The notes under the pieces: model-generated
What the model saw: only the letters and a program-made list of their open reading frames with translations
What the model was told of the DNA's origin: nothing
The model's database searches: none
Assembly: GCA_041675505.1 (NCBI GenBank)
Contig: JBAYTR010000004.1
Location: 62,001-126,000 of the forward strand
DNA length: 64,000 bases
Origin: JAGPCK01 sp041675505
GTDB lineage: Bacteria; Bacteroidota; Bacteroidia; UKL13-3
Direction: 5' to 3'
Shown here: positions 16,211-24,341 of the stretch, in pieces
How the letters are laid out: every line of letters starts with the position of its first letter
Position numbering within the stretch: the first letter of the stretch is position 1
Made by a program: the position numbers and the translations under genes

Positions 16211-17236
16211 TTATTCCGCTTCTACCTTAGCACGGTGTCCTCCGGCTGTCATGGCTTTTTCACGTATTTTCAACTCTATTTCATCCGCCATTTCAGGGTT
16301 GTCATGCAGCATCTGTTTTACAGCATCTCGTCCCTGACCGATTTTGGTTTCGTTGTAGCTGAACCATGAACCTGATTTTTTAATGATTTCAAAATCAACT
16401 CCTAAGTCTACAATCTCACCAACCTTAGAGATTCCTTCTCCGTACATGATGTCAAACTCTACCACGCGGAATGGAGGAGCCACTTTATTTTTAGCCACCT
16501 TAACTTTGGTACGGTTACCCACCATGTCGTTACCGTCTTTTAACTGACCAATTCTGCGAATGTCCAAACGAACAGAAGCATAGAACTTGAGTGCGTTACC
16601 ACCGGTAGTAGTTTCAGGGTTACCAAACATTACGCCTATTTTTTCACGTAACTGGTTGATGAAAATACAAACACAATTGGTTTTGTTAATGGTACCCGTA
16701 AGCTTACGCAATGCCTGAGACATTAAACGTGCCTGCAAACCCATTTTAGAATCGCCCATGTCGCCTTCAATTTCGGCTTTTGGTACCAAGGCAGCAACAG
16801 AGTCAATTACAATGATATCAATAGCTCCGGAGCGAATGAGGTTATCGGCAATTTCCAGTGCCTGTTCCCCGTCATCCGGCTGGGCAATAAGCAGGTTTTC
16901 GGTATCTACTCCTAATTTTTCTGCGTAGTTTTTATCAAAGGCGTGTTCTGCATCAATAAAGGCGGCCATGCCTCCGTTTTTTTGAGCCTGTGCAATAGCG
17001 TGAATGGCCAGGGTAGTTTTACCTGATGACTCCGGACCGTATATTTCTATGATACGGCCTTTGGGAAACCCTCCTATGCCTAATGCAATATCCAGACTCA
17101 ATGAACCCGTAGAAGAAGCTTCCACACCCTCTACTTTACTGTCACTCATGCGCATTACTACGCCTTTTCCATAAGACTTCTCCAGCTTCTCAACGGTTAG
17201 CTGTAGTGCTTTAAGTTTTTCTTTATTATCGCTCAT
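16211..17236 (-). CDS. recA: Recombinase RecA
   Basis: A 341-residue RecA, the ATP-dependent strand-exchange protein of homologous recombination. Visible features are Walker A (GPESSGKTT), the ADP-contacting region (FIDAEHAFD), Walker B (IIVIDSVAALVP), loop L1 (EGDMGDSKMGLQARLMSQALR) truncated here to its core MGLQARLMSQALR, and loop L2 (FINQLREKIGVMFGNPETTT). The N-terminus MSDNKEKLKALQLTVEKLEK and the C-terminal HRAKVEAE end are normal. It has a likely own promoter at 17260-17267 and a hairpin-forming inverted repeat just upstream of that. Confidence 0.98.
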   Translation of the reverse strand: MSDNKEKLKALQLTVEKLEKSYGKGVVMRMSDSKVEGVEASSTGSLSLDIALGIGGFPKGRIIEIYGPESSGKTTLAIHAIAQAQKNGGMAAFIDAEHAFDKNYAEKLGVDTENLLIAQPDDGEQALEIADNLIRSGAIDIIVIDSVAALVPKAEIEGDMGDSKMGLQARLMSQALRKLTGTINKTNCVCIFINQLREKIGVMFGNPETTTGGNALKFYASVRLDIRRIGQLKDGNDMVGNRTKVKVAKNKVAPPFRVVEFDIMYGEGISKVGEIVDLGVDFEIIKKSGSWFSYNETKIGQGRDAVKQMLHDNPEMADEIELKIREKAMTAGGHRAKVEAE

Positions 17237-17259
17237 AACTTCTGTAATTAAATAATGTT

Positions 17260-17267
17260 CAAATTTA
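17260..17267 (-). promoter_or_regulatory. recA promoter -7 element
   Basis: On the minus strand TAAATTTG matches the Bacteroidota -7 consensus TAnnTTTG, 23 nt before the recA ATG. A TTTG-like -33 element at 17283-17286 is about 15 bp away, shorter than the usual 17-23 bp. Confidence 0.45.
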
Positions 17268-17273
17268 AAGAGG

Positions 17274-17300
17274 TCACTACGCCAAAACGTTACGTAGTGA
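17274..17300. repeat. Perfect inverted repeat upstream of recA
   Basis: TCACTACG (17274-17281) and CGTAGTGA (17293-17300) are perfectly complementary with an 11-nt spacer. The element covers the -33 region of the presumed recA promoter, so it could be an operator. Read on the plus strand it is followed by TTTCTTTTTT and resembles a terminator, but no plus-strand gene ends here. It could also end the minus-strand PepSY-like gene at 17350. Confidence 0.6.
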
Positions 17301-17349
17301 TTTCTTTTTTAGTATACTTTTCCACAACCGTTCTCATTCGCTACAAAAA

Positions 17350-17775
17350 CTACTTCACCAGTTTGCCGCTCATGTTAAAGTAGAGTGTCATTCGATCCTT
17401 ACCATTTTCCAAATGTATAAGGTAAAACTTGCCCTCATTGTTCAGTTCCATACCTGTTTTGGCTATCTGAAATGTTTTGTAAATGGTGGTTACCTGGTTG
17501 GTAATTTGTACAGGCAGATCGGTTTCTTTTATCGCGTTGTAGGTGCGCAGCCATTGACCTTCGGAGGTATAAAATGTTTCGTAGGTTATTCCATTCTCCA
17601 CATAAGTGGCTTTGTAAACAATAATCTCCTGCTTTTCCCAGTTGGCTTGCTTAACGGCAGAATAGTTCATTTCAAATGACTTTTTTACTGTTTCAGGAAC
17701 AGTAACAGTTTGTGCATTCGCTTTCCAGGTAATGAGTAATAAGCCGATGGCCATAAGGGTTGTAATCTTTTTCAT
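17350..17775 (-). CDS. PepSY-like secreted protein (DUF2874 type)
   Basis: A 141-residue protein with a signal peptide (1-21, ending ANAQ). The mature part holds a repeated beta/alpha unit: FEMNYSAVKQANWEKQE with the following YKATYVENGITYETFYTSEGQWL, and a second half ending FYLIHLENGKDRMTLYFNMSGKLV. This is the pattern of the PepSY-like (beta-lactamase-inhibitor-like) periplasmic proteins abundant in Bacteroidota. Their ligand is unknown. The gene starts 51 bp after nth ends and may be cotranscribed with it. Confidence 0.75.
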   Translation of the reverse strand: MKKITTLMAIGLLLITWKANAQTVTVPETVKKSFEMNYSAVKQANWEKQEIIVYKATYVENGITYETFYTSEGQWLRTYNAIKETDLPVQITNQVTTIYKTFQIAKTGMELNNEGKFYLIHLENGKDRMTLYFNMSGKLVK

Positions 17776-17826
17776 GTGCGTAATAAATTTTCAGGTAAAT
17801 TAGAAAAAGAAAACCGGTAAGGCAAG

Positions 17827-18486
17827 CTATTTTACAGTTACCTTTTTAAGAAATTTTTTCTCAAAATACTGGCACATATCTTTTAGCCCGCATTCCTCAC
17901 ATTTAGGATTACGGGCCACACACACATAACGACCGTGCAAAATGAGCCAATGGTGCGCCCGTGCAATGTATTCTTCAGGAATGTATTTTACCAGCTGTTT
18001 CTCTGTTTCCAACGGGGTTTTGGCGCGTTGTGTGAGTCCTAAGCGTGCAGATACACGAAACACATGAGTATCCACCGCCATAGCGGGCATATTGTAAATG
18101 ACTGAAGCAATTACATTAGCCGTCTTGCGCCCCACTCCCGGTAATTTTATCAACTCTTCTATGGTAGATGGTACTTCGCTGTTAAAGTCACTCACCAGCA
18201 TTTGTACCATGCCAATAAGGTGTTTGGTTTTGTTGTTGGGGTAACTTACCGTTTTGATATAAGGAAACAGGGTATCAAAATCAGTAGCTGCCAAACTTTG
18301 TGGTGTGGGAAAATCTTCAAAAATAGCGGGAGTAACCAGATTAATACGTTTATCCGTACACTGTGCCGAAAGTATCACCGCAATCAACAACTGAAAAGGA
18401 TTACCGTAATGTAATTCCGTTTCTGCCTGAGGGTGATTTTTGAGTTGATAAGCTATAAACTGCTCGAAGCGTTCTTTACGGGTCAT
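17827..18486 (-). CDS. nth: Endonuclease III (DNA glycosylase/AP lyase)
   Basis: A 219-residue base-excision-repair enzyme that removes oxidised pyrimidines. The helix-hairpin-helix with catalytic Lys is in LPGVGRKTANVI, the catalytic Asp in AVDTHVFRVSARLG, and the 4Fe-4S cluster ligands follow the C-x6-C-x2-C-x5-C spacing (CVARNPKCEECGLKDMC). The C-terminus is slightly extended (QYFEKKFLKKVTVK). A promoter with a good -7 element lies just upstream. Assignment to Nth rather than MutY rests on the missing MutY C-terminal domain. Confidence 0.97.
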   Translation of the reverse strand: MTRKERFEQFIAYQLKNHPQAETELHYGNPFQLLIAVILSAQCTDKRINLVTPAIFEDFPTPQSLAATDFDTLFPYIKTVSYPNNKTKHLIGMVQMLVSDFNSEVPSTIEELIKLPGVGRKTANVIASVIYNMPAMAVDTHVFRVSARLGLTQRAKTPLETEKQLVKYIPEEYIARAHHWLILHGRYVCVARNPKCEECGLKDMCQYFEKKFLKKVTVK

Positions 18487-18496
18487 GGTTCGTTAA

Positions 18497-18527
18497 CAAA
18501 AGTAGATAGAATTTGTTGGATGCTAAA
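18497..18527 (-). promoter_or_regulatory. nth promoter
   Basis: On the minus strand TTTA (18524-18527), a 19-bp spacer and TACTTTTG (18497-18504) fit the Bacteroidota consensus, the -7 element exactly and the -33 element with one mismatch. The nth ATG follows 10 nt after the -7 element. Confidence 0.6.
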
Positions 18528-18558
18528 GCAACTAACAAACCTTCTGCTTTGAGGGAAC

Positions 18559-18795
18559 TTAATGTACCGTTTTTTCGTTGAGCGATGCCGAGTATTCCAT
18601 AATTATACTCAGGCTGGTGGGGTGAGGTTCCATCGGCTTCTCGTCCAAAGCCGTTACCGTTTTAACCATCTTGCGGTATTCTTGCAGAAAAGACTCATCA
18701 GAAGTAAGTTGCTCCATAATGCCTCTTTCCTCATTCTCAGAAGTTTCGTGGTAAATAAAACGGATTAAATCGTCAGTTGTGTATACTTTGCGCAT
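18559..18795 (-). CDS. Small protein downstream of ECF sigma factor
   Basis: A 78-residue soluble protein (MRKVYTTDDLIRFIYHETSE...). I chose the ATG at 18795; an upstream ATG at 18834 would add a 13-residue tail. Predicted structure is helical with many charged residues, with no membrane segment and no zinc motif. It follows the sigma factor by about 50 bp on the same strand, the place usually taken by an anti-sigma factor. It may regulate the sigma factor, but no known anti-sigma motif is visible. It appears to belong to a family conserved beside ECF sigma genes in Bacteroidota; function unknown. Confidence 0.65.
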   Translation of the reverse strand: MRKVYTTDDLIRFIYHETSENEERGIMEQLTSDESFLQEYRKMVKTVTALDEKPMEPHPTSLSIIMEYSASLNEKTVH

Positions 18796-18847
18796 AGGCT
18801 GTTTTTGAATTTTACAACCTAATAACGCCAGCATATCCGGGTTTATT

Positions 18848-19429
18848 TTACCTCAGCACAATTTCTTTTTCTTCAATCATTTTACGCAGGTTATTCAAGG
18901 CATAACGCATACGCCCCAAAGCTGTATTGATGCTTACTCCGGTGGTATCGGCTATCTCTTTAAAGCTCATGTCTCCGTAGTGGCGCATCAACAATACCTC
19001 GCGTTGTTCTTCAGGCAACAGCTTCACCAATTCACGTACGGTTCTTTCACTTTCCTTGCGCATCATCACATCTTCCCTTGATTCATCGGCCAACTGGATG
19101 TAAGATAAAATGTCGTTTCCGGCTGTATCGGTAATTACGGGGGTGCGTTTGGTTTTGCGGAAATGGTCAATGGCCATGTTGCGGGCTATACGCAACACCC
19201 AAGGTAAAAACTTACCTTCCTCATTGTACTTATCGTTTTTAAACGTGTGTACTACTTTAATAAAGGTTTCCTGAAACAAGTCCTCAGCCATGTAGCGGTC
19301 GAGCACAATGTGGTAAATGGTGGTGTACACCTTTGATTTGTGACGTTTGATTAAAGTTTCGAGGCAGGCTTCATTTCCCGCAAGATACAAGTCAATCAAC
19401 TCCTGATCACTAATTTTTGCCCTGTTCAT
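18848..19429 (-). CDS. ECF-type RNA polymerase sigma factor (sigma-70 family)
   Basis: 193 residues with sigma region 2 (about 25-95: YMAEDLFQETFIKVV and LPWVLRIARNMAIDHFRK for -10 recognition) and region 4 (about 130-185: LPEEQREVLLMRHYGDMSFKEIAD then GVSINTALGRMRYALNNLRK for the -35 helix-turn-helix). Regions 1 and 3 are absent, as expected for ECF factors. It directs RNA polymerase to a stress or envelope regulon that cannot be identified here. The small downstream gene is probably cotranscribed. It is divergent from uvrA across a 233-bp AT-rich region. Confidence 0.93.
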   Translation of the reverse strand: MNRAKISDQELIDLYLAGNEACLETLIKRHKSKVYTTIYHIVLDRYMAEDLFQETFIKVVHTFKNDKYNEEGKFLPWVLRIARNMAIDHFRKTKRTPVITDTAGNDILSYIQLADESREDVMMRKESERTVRELVKLLPEEQREVLLMRHYGDMSFKEIADTTGVSINTALGRMRYALNNLRKMIEEKEIVLR

Positions 19430-19581
19430 AGGTAGGTAATTAAAGGGTTAAACAAAAAATAAATTAGTGTAGAAGTTTATTCGATATGCTTGTTCCTGTT
19501 TTTAGTTAATTGATTGCGGTTAATGTTATTTGATGTTGTAAAATTAATATAAAAAACGGAAAAAACAATACCTGATAAAAA

Positions 19582-19618
19582 AGATGAAAACTTTTTTCAG
19601 AATGAACTTTTTTCATCT
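19582..19618. repeat. Direct and inverted repeats upstream of uvrA
   Basis: AACTTTTTTCA occurs twice (19589-19599 and 19605-19615), 16 bp apart. AGATGAAAA (19582-19590) and TTTTCATCT (19610-19618) form a 9-bp inverted repeat around them. They lie 45-80 bp before the uvrA start and may be regulator-binding sites, though the sequence is low in complexity. Confidence 0.4.
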
Positions 19619-19662
19619 CTGCCCCTTTATGTTTTATTCCGACATTTGCGCAACTCAATACT

Positions 19663-22548
19663 ATGGTAGCAAAATCAATGGCAAAAGCCAACAATACAAT
19701 TCCTTCAGTAACTCCTGCAAGCAACAGAAATATTTTGATCAAAGGGGCACGCATGCACAACCTCAAAAATGTGGATGTAAGTATTCCCCGTAATAAGTTG
19801 GTGGTGGTTACAGGTGTTTCGGGTTCAGGTAAATCATCGCTGGTGTTTGATACCCTGTATGCCGAAGGGCAACGCAGGTACGTAGAAAGTCTATCCGCCT
19901 ACGCACGTCAATTTATGGGACGCATGAACAAGCCCGATGTGGATTTCATTAAAGGTATTGCCCCGGCCATTGCCATTGAACAAAAAGTAAACACGCGTAA
20001 TCCGCGAAGTACAGTAGCCACCACTACGGAGATTTACGACTACATGAAACTGCTGTTTGCACGGGCTGGTCGCACCTATTCGCCTGAATCAGGTATGGAG
20101 GTAAAAAGCCACTCGGTTGAAGATGTGGTGAACTATATCAACCAACATGCGGATGATACCAAGGTGTTTCTGATGGTGGCCCTGCATCACCTCAAGGATA
20201 AAAAAGAACTGAAAAAGGAACTCGAGATTCTGTTGCAAAAAGGTTTCTCCCGAATGAATGCCAATGGCGATGTAGTGCGTTTGGAAGAATTTATTGCTGA
20301 CGGAATGGATGCCTGGCTCAAACAAAAAGGCGATAAAACCTTGTTTCTGCTGGTTGACCGTTTTACCGTAAACAAAACGGATGAGGACCACAACAACCGT
20401 ATTGCTGATTCGGTACAAACTACTTTTCAGGAAGGCAACGGAGAATGTTTGGTTGAAACCGTTGACGAAAAAGATAAACGCCAATTGCACCAATTCTCCA
20501 ACAAGTTTGAACTAGACGGACAACTTTTTGAGCGACCTACCGTTAATTTTTTCAGCTTTAATAATCCTTACGGAGCATGCAAAACCTGCGAAGGTTTTGG
20601 TTCTGTTATAGGCATTGATGAAGACCTGGTGGTGCCCGATAAAAGTTTATCTGTTTATGAAGATGCCATTGCCCCCTGGAAAGGCGAAAAGATGAGCGAG
20701 TGGAAAGACCACTTTATCAAATATGCCCGCAAAGCTGATTTCCCTATACACCGCCCCTATTATGAGCTTAACAAAACACAGAAAGATATTTTGTGGCGGG
20801 GTAACAAGGAATGGGAAGGTATAAACGGTTTCTTTAAATTTTTAGAAGGACAAACCTACAAAATTCAGTACCGTGTAATGCTGGCCCGCTACCGGGGCAA
20901 AACTACCTGCCCTGATTGTGTGGGTACGCGCTTAAGAACCGATGCCAACTACGTTAAACTTGCTGACACACGTTTTAAGAAAAGCGATGACTACCGCTGC
21001 CTGAGCGAACTGATGCTGATGAGTGTGAGTGATGCTCGTGTGTTTTTCAATGAACTGAAATTGAACCAACACGACCAAAGCATTGCTGAACGGATATTGA
21101 CCGAAATACGCAACCGCCTCAATTACCTCGAGCATGTGGGGCTGGGTTATTTAAGTCTGAACCGCTTGAGCAACTCCCTCTCGGGTGGTGAAACACAACG
21201 CATCAACTTAGCCACCTCTTTAGGAAGTAGCTTAGTTGGTTCCATGTATATACTGGATGAGCCCAGCATTGGCCTGCACAGTCGCGATACACAAAAACTC
21301 ATCACAGTTTTAAAACAACTGCGCGATGTGGGCAATACCGTAATTGTGGTAGAACACGATGAAGAAATTATGCAAGTGGCTGATCACATCATTGATATTG
21401 GTCCGCTGGCCGGCATACACGGAGGGGAGATTATTGCTGAAGGCACACTGGATGAACTGAAGAAAGATAAAAACAGTTTAACGGGGCAATACCTTTCGCA
21501 ACGCATGGAAATTCCTGTACCAACCAAACGCAGAAAATGGAACGAGTTTGTGGAGCTTACCGGAGCACGCCAGAACAACCTGAAAAATGTAAGTGTGAAA
21601 TTCCCTCTACACGTAATGACGGTGGTAACCGGTGTAAGCGGAAGCGGTAAAACCACTCTGGTAAAAAACATCCTCTACCCTGCCCTGCAAAAACACACAG
21701 GCAACTATGCCGGTGAAAAAACAGGAGCGTTTGATAAACTACAAGGCCAACTTAAAAACATTAAACAGGTAGAACTGGTGGACCAAAACCCCATTGGTAA
21801 AAGTTCGCGCAGTAACCCTGTTACTTACATTAAAGCATACGACAGCATACGCGATTTATTCTCCCAGCAACCGCTCTCCAAAAACCGGGCTTTTAAACCG
21901 CAGCATTTTAGTTTTAACGTAGAAGGGGGCCGTTGTGAAACCTGCCAGGGCGAAGGCGAGGTAACCGTTGAAATGCAGTTTATGGCCGATATTCATTTGT
22001 TGTGCGAAGACTGTAAAGGGCAACGTTTTAAAGACGAGGTACTGGAAGTGAAATACCACAACAAAAACATCAGCGAGGTATTGCGGTTGAGTGTGGAAGA
22101 AGCACTGGAATTTTTTAAAGATGAAAAAAGTATTGTCAATAAAATAAAACCACTGAACGATGTAGGTTTGGGTTACGTGCAACTTGGACAAAGCAGCAGC
22201 ACCTTAAGCGGTGGTGAGGCGCAACGCATTAAACTGGCTTCTTTCTTAGGCAAAAGCAGCAACAGCGGCAAGGAACACATTCTCTTCATTTTTGATGAAC
22301 CCACCACCGGACTACACTTTCACGATATTCAAAAACTGATGCTTTCGTTTAATGCGTTGATTGAACAAGGCAACAGCGTATTGATTATTGAGCACAACAT
22401 GGAGGTAATTAAATGTGCCGACTGGATTATTGACCTGGGCCCCGAAGGTGGCGATGCGGGCGGACAATTGGTGTTTGCCGGCTTACCGGAAGACTTAGTG
22501 AAAGAGAAAAAAAGCTATACGGGAAAGTATTTGAAGGAGAAACTCTAG
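19663..22548 (+). CDS. uvrA: Excinuclease ABC subunit A
   Basis: A 961-residue tandem ABC ATPase that recognises damaged DNA in nucleotide excision repair. The first Walker A is GVSGSGKSS (51-59), the second GVSGSGKTT; both signature motifs (SLSGGETQRINLA, TLSGGEAQRIKLA) and Walker B/D loops (YILDEPSIGLH, FIFDEPTTGLH) are intact. The second zinc module is complete (Cys758, 761, 781, 784). The first has only its second pair (Cys306, Cys309); the first pair is replaced by Phe282 and Asp285. The insertion domain is present. The start at 19663 or 19678 (both ATG) is undecided; the first gives a slightly long N-terminus. A second UvrA elsewhere in the genome is possible. Confidence 0.95.
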   Translation: MVAKSMAKANNTIPSVTPASNRNILIKGARMHNLKNVDVSIPRNKLVVVTGVSGSGKSSLVFDTLYAEGQRRYVESLSAYARQFMGRMNKPDVDFIKGIAPAIAIEQKVNTRNPRSTVATTTEIYDYMKLLFARAGRTYSPESGMEVKSHSVEDVVNYINQHADDTKVFLMVALHHLKDKKELKKELEILLQKGFSRMNANGDVVRLEEFIADGMDAWLKQKGDKTLFLLVDRFTVNKTDEDHNNRIADSVQTTFQEGNGECLVETVDEKDKRQLHQFSNKFELDGQLFERPTVNFFSFNNPYGACKTCEGFGSVIGIDEDLVVPDKSLSVYEDAIAPWKGEKMSEWKDHFIKYARKADFPIHRPYYELNKTQKDILWRGNKEWEGINGFFKFLEGQTYKIQYRVMLARYRGKTTCPDCVGTRLRTDANYVKLADTRFKKSDDYRCLSELMLMSVSDARVFFNELKLNQHDQSIAERILTEIRNRLNYLEHVGLGYLSLNRLSNSLSGGETQRINLATSLGSSLVGSMYILDEPSIGLHSRDTQKLITVLKQLRDVGNTVIVVEHDEEIMQVADHIIDIGPLAGIHGGEIIAEGTLDELKKDKNSLTGQYLSQRMEIPVPTKRRKWNEFVELTGARQNNLKNVSVKFPLHVMTVVTGVSGSGKTTLVKNILYPALQKHTGNYAGEKTGAFDKLQGQLKNIKQVELVDQNPIGKSSRSNPVTYIKAYDSIRDLFSQQPLSKNRAFKPQHFSFNVEGGRCETCQGEGEVTVEMQFMADIHLLCEDCKGQRFKDEVLEVKYHNKNISEVLRLSVEEALEFFKDEKSIVNKIKPLNDVGLGYVQLGQSSSTLSGGEAQRIKLASFLGKSSNSGKEHILFIFDEPTTGLHFHDIQKLMLSFNALIEQGNSVLIIEHNMEVIKCADWIIDLGPEGGDAGGQLVFAGLPEDLVKEKKSYTGKYLKEKL

Positions 22549-22615
22549 GGTACCTTAGAGGATTGGGTATTGGTTGATTGGATATTAGTTATTGGTTACG
22601 GAGAATTTCCGTTGT

Positions 22616-22632
22616 GGTTCGTGTCACGAACC
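22616..22632. repeat. Short palindrome in the uvrA downstream spacer
   Basis: GGTTCGTG-T-CACGAACC is a perfect 8-bp inverted repeat. It lies in the 194-bp non-coding stretch between uvrA and the convergent START-like gene. That stretch also holds low-complexity text (TTGGTTGATTGGATATTAG) and the phrase AAAATCTGTGCAATCTGTGG, which look like remnants of dispersed intergenic repeats. Confidence 0.4.
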
Positions 22633-22742
22633 ATGGCAAAGAATTCTTTTGTGAAAATCTGTGCAATCTGTGGCAGTATAAATTCGGCTTTAATAACTAA
22701 TGTATCTGATTTATGTCCCGAATACACAAATGCCTTAACCTC

Positions 22743-23126
22743 TCATTCCTCATAAAACTCCCTCAGGGCACCAAAGTACATACCTGTCCAGCCATCCTGA
22801 ATATTTTGAAAGTCTTCATCAGGAATATTGGTTTGGTGCAGCTCAATTGAGGTTTGCCCGTTATCTGTTTTATGCAACTTAAGGGTAACAATGGATTGCT
22901 CCGGACGGTCGCCAAAATACCACTCCTGCACTATCTTTTTGCTTTCTTCAAACTCCAGGTTTTTGCCGCAGATATTGCCACCCCAAAGAGAAAACTCCGA
23001 ACCCGGCTCTGTGCTCATTTCCGCTTCTTCTCCTGTCCACAGGTAAATGGTGAGCGGGTTGGTTAATGCCAGATACACCTCTTCCGGTGGTGCGGGTATG
23101 GCAAAGTAGCGTTTAAAATCTTTCAT
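22743..23126 (-). CDS. START-like/SRPBCC (AHSA1-type) domain protein
   Basis: A 127-residue cytoplasmic protein with the helix-grip fold pattern: N-terminal strand FKRYFAIPAPPEEVYLALTNPLTIYLWTG shortened here to its core APPEEVYLALTNPLTIYLW, a central SLWGGNICGKNLEFEESKKIVQEW split across strands, and a long C-terminal helix (DGWTGMYFGALREFYEE). Members of this fold bind hydrophobic ligands or act as co-chaperones of the AHA1 type. It starts 2 bp after the HTH gene on the same strand, so the two are almost certainly cotranscribed. The ligand is unknown. Confidence 0.78.
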   Translation of the reverse strand: MKDFKRYFAIPAPPEEVYLALTNPLTIYLWTGEEAEMSTEPGSEFSLWGGNICGKNLEFEESKKIVQEWYFGDRPEQSIVTLKLHKTDNGQTSIELHQTNIPDEDFQNIQDGWTGMYFGALREFYEE

Positions 23127-23128
23127 AC

Positions 23129-24124
23129 TTACTCGTTGATGTATTGTATTAACTCATCCACTTTTTTGAACATGGATTTAAAAAACTGGTTGCGCAATTT
23201 CTCCGCCACACCACTCAACATCGTTGATTTGGAAATGAGGTTATTCATCCAGCGTTCATTTTGTTCATTAAAAAACCGGTTGGTGGTGCGCATGCTGTTA
23301 AAAGAATTGTAACTGATAAAACTGCTGATTTTATCATCGGCTTTAATGAGCACACAGTTGTTCCCAAACATCAGGTCGCTAAGGTAGAAGGTATAATCCA
23401 CAGCCGTCATGGTGCCTTCCGCAGTAAACTTTTTACCTGTCTCTACCTGACGTTGTACTTGTTTTAACATTTCCCTGAAATCCTCTATCACCAATAAAGC
23501 ATCTTCACGCGTAGTGAAAAATCCTGCATCCCAATAAAAACGAATATGCTTCAGGTTGCTCATAATGGTTTCTTCGGTCCATATTTCAGTAGACGGAACA
23601 CGGCTATAAGCCAATCCCGCTTGCTTTGCGGTTTCTAACAACGCTGCATCAATGTGGTTGAGGTGGTAATGTTTGTTTTGCAGGGAGGCCACATTGAGTA
23701 TGGATTTCATCCAATACGTGAGCTTAAATGCAGATAGGTGCGGATACGAAAAATGGTGAAAAACGGGTACGTCTTCCGCAGCGAAAAAAATGCGTTTGTT
23801 TTCAAATTTTTGAAGTCCGTTTAACTCTTGGTACAAGCCTTTAAGGTAAGCATGGAAACTTTCCTCATCATCCAGTACAGGTGTAAACTTAAAAGTAACC
23901 ACACCGGGTAATTGGTCGTTAAGTGCTTCGAGCGGAACATCAAAATGGTGACAGAGTTTCACTACCTCGTTAATGGTTAATTCCGTTTCACCTCTAAGTC
24001 TGCGGTAAGTACTGTCCATGCTGATGTTGAGTACCGAGGCTATCTCATTGGCCAGCGAAACATTGCCCGGTACCAACTCTTTAAGAATATGGATAAACTG
24101 TTCCTGGTAAGTTAAAGTCGGCAT
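23129..24124 (-). CDS. Helix-turn-helix transcriptional regulator, Bacteroidota family
   Basis: 331 residues. The N-terminal 70 form a lambda-repressor/BetR-like helix-turn-helix (NEIASVLNISMDSTYRRLRG, then LTINEVVKLCHHFDVPLEAL). The remaining 260 form a helical/mixed domain with no recognised motif, rich in aromatic residues and predicted soluble, a likely sensor or dimerisation part. Proteins with this layout are common and uncharacterised in Bacteroidota. A perfect 13-bp inverted repeat flanks its presumed promoter (24129-24181), which suggests autoregulation. It is cotranscribed with the START-like gene. Confidence 0.8.
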   Translation of the reverse strand: MPTLTYQEQFIHILKELVPGNVSLANEIASVLNISMDSTYRRLRGETELTINEVVKLCHHFDVPLEALNDQLPGVVTFKFTPVLDDEESFHAYLKGLYQELNGLQKFENKRIFFAAEDVPVFHHFSYPHLSAFKLTYWMKSILNVASLQNKHYHLNHIDAALLETAKQAGLAYSRVPSTEIWTEETIMSNLKHIRFYWDAGFFTTREDALLVIEDFREMLKQVQRQVETGKKFTAEGTMTAVDYTFYLSDLMFGNNCVLIKADDKISSFISYNSFNSMRTTNRFFNEQNERWMNNLISKSTMLSGVAEKLRNQFFKSMFKKVDELIQYINE

Positions 24125-24128
24125 TATT

Positions 24129-24181
24129 ATTTACGGTTTTGCATTTCAAAGCTATAAAAATATTTGCACAAAACCGTAAAT
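24129..24181. promoter_or_regulatory. 13-bp inverted repeat flanking the HTH gene promoter (operator candidate)
   Basis: ATTTACGGTTTTG (24129-24141) and CAAAACCGTAAAT (24169-24181) are perfectly complementary with a 27-bp spacer. Inside the spacer, on the minus strand, TAGCTTTG (24147-24154) matches the -7 element TAnnTTTG. The left arm begins 5 bp before the regulator's ATG. This geometry fits an autoregulatory operator; which protein binds is inference. Confidence 0.65.
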
Positions 24182-24341
24182 GCTGTTCCCGGGTAATCTT
24201 TATACGCAAAAATGTAGCATAGATTAGTGATTGAACATTGAAATATATGCACTATACGGCAACATCAACTTCTACAGGCACTATCCCGTTTTATTGCCCC
24301 GATGGAACACGCTTGCTTTGTAACATAAAAAAACACCAACC

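Noticed and set aside
22543..22560. Palindrome CTCTAGGGTACCTTAGAG at the uvrA stop as a terminator
   Set aside because: The arms pair well but there is no T run on the plus strand, and the loop would be too short for a stable hairpin.
22570..22755. 61-residue plus-strand open frame after uvrA
   Set aside because: It covers repeat-like intergenic sequence, contains a palindrome and has no family resemblance.
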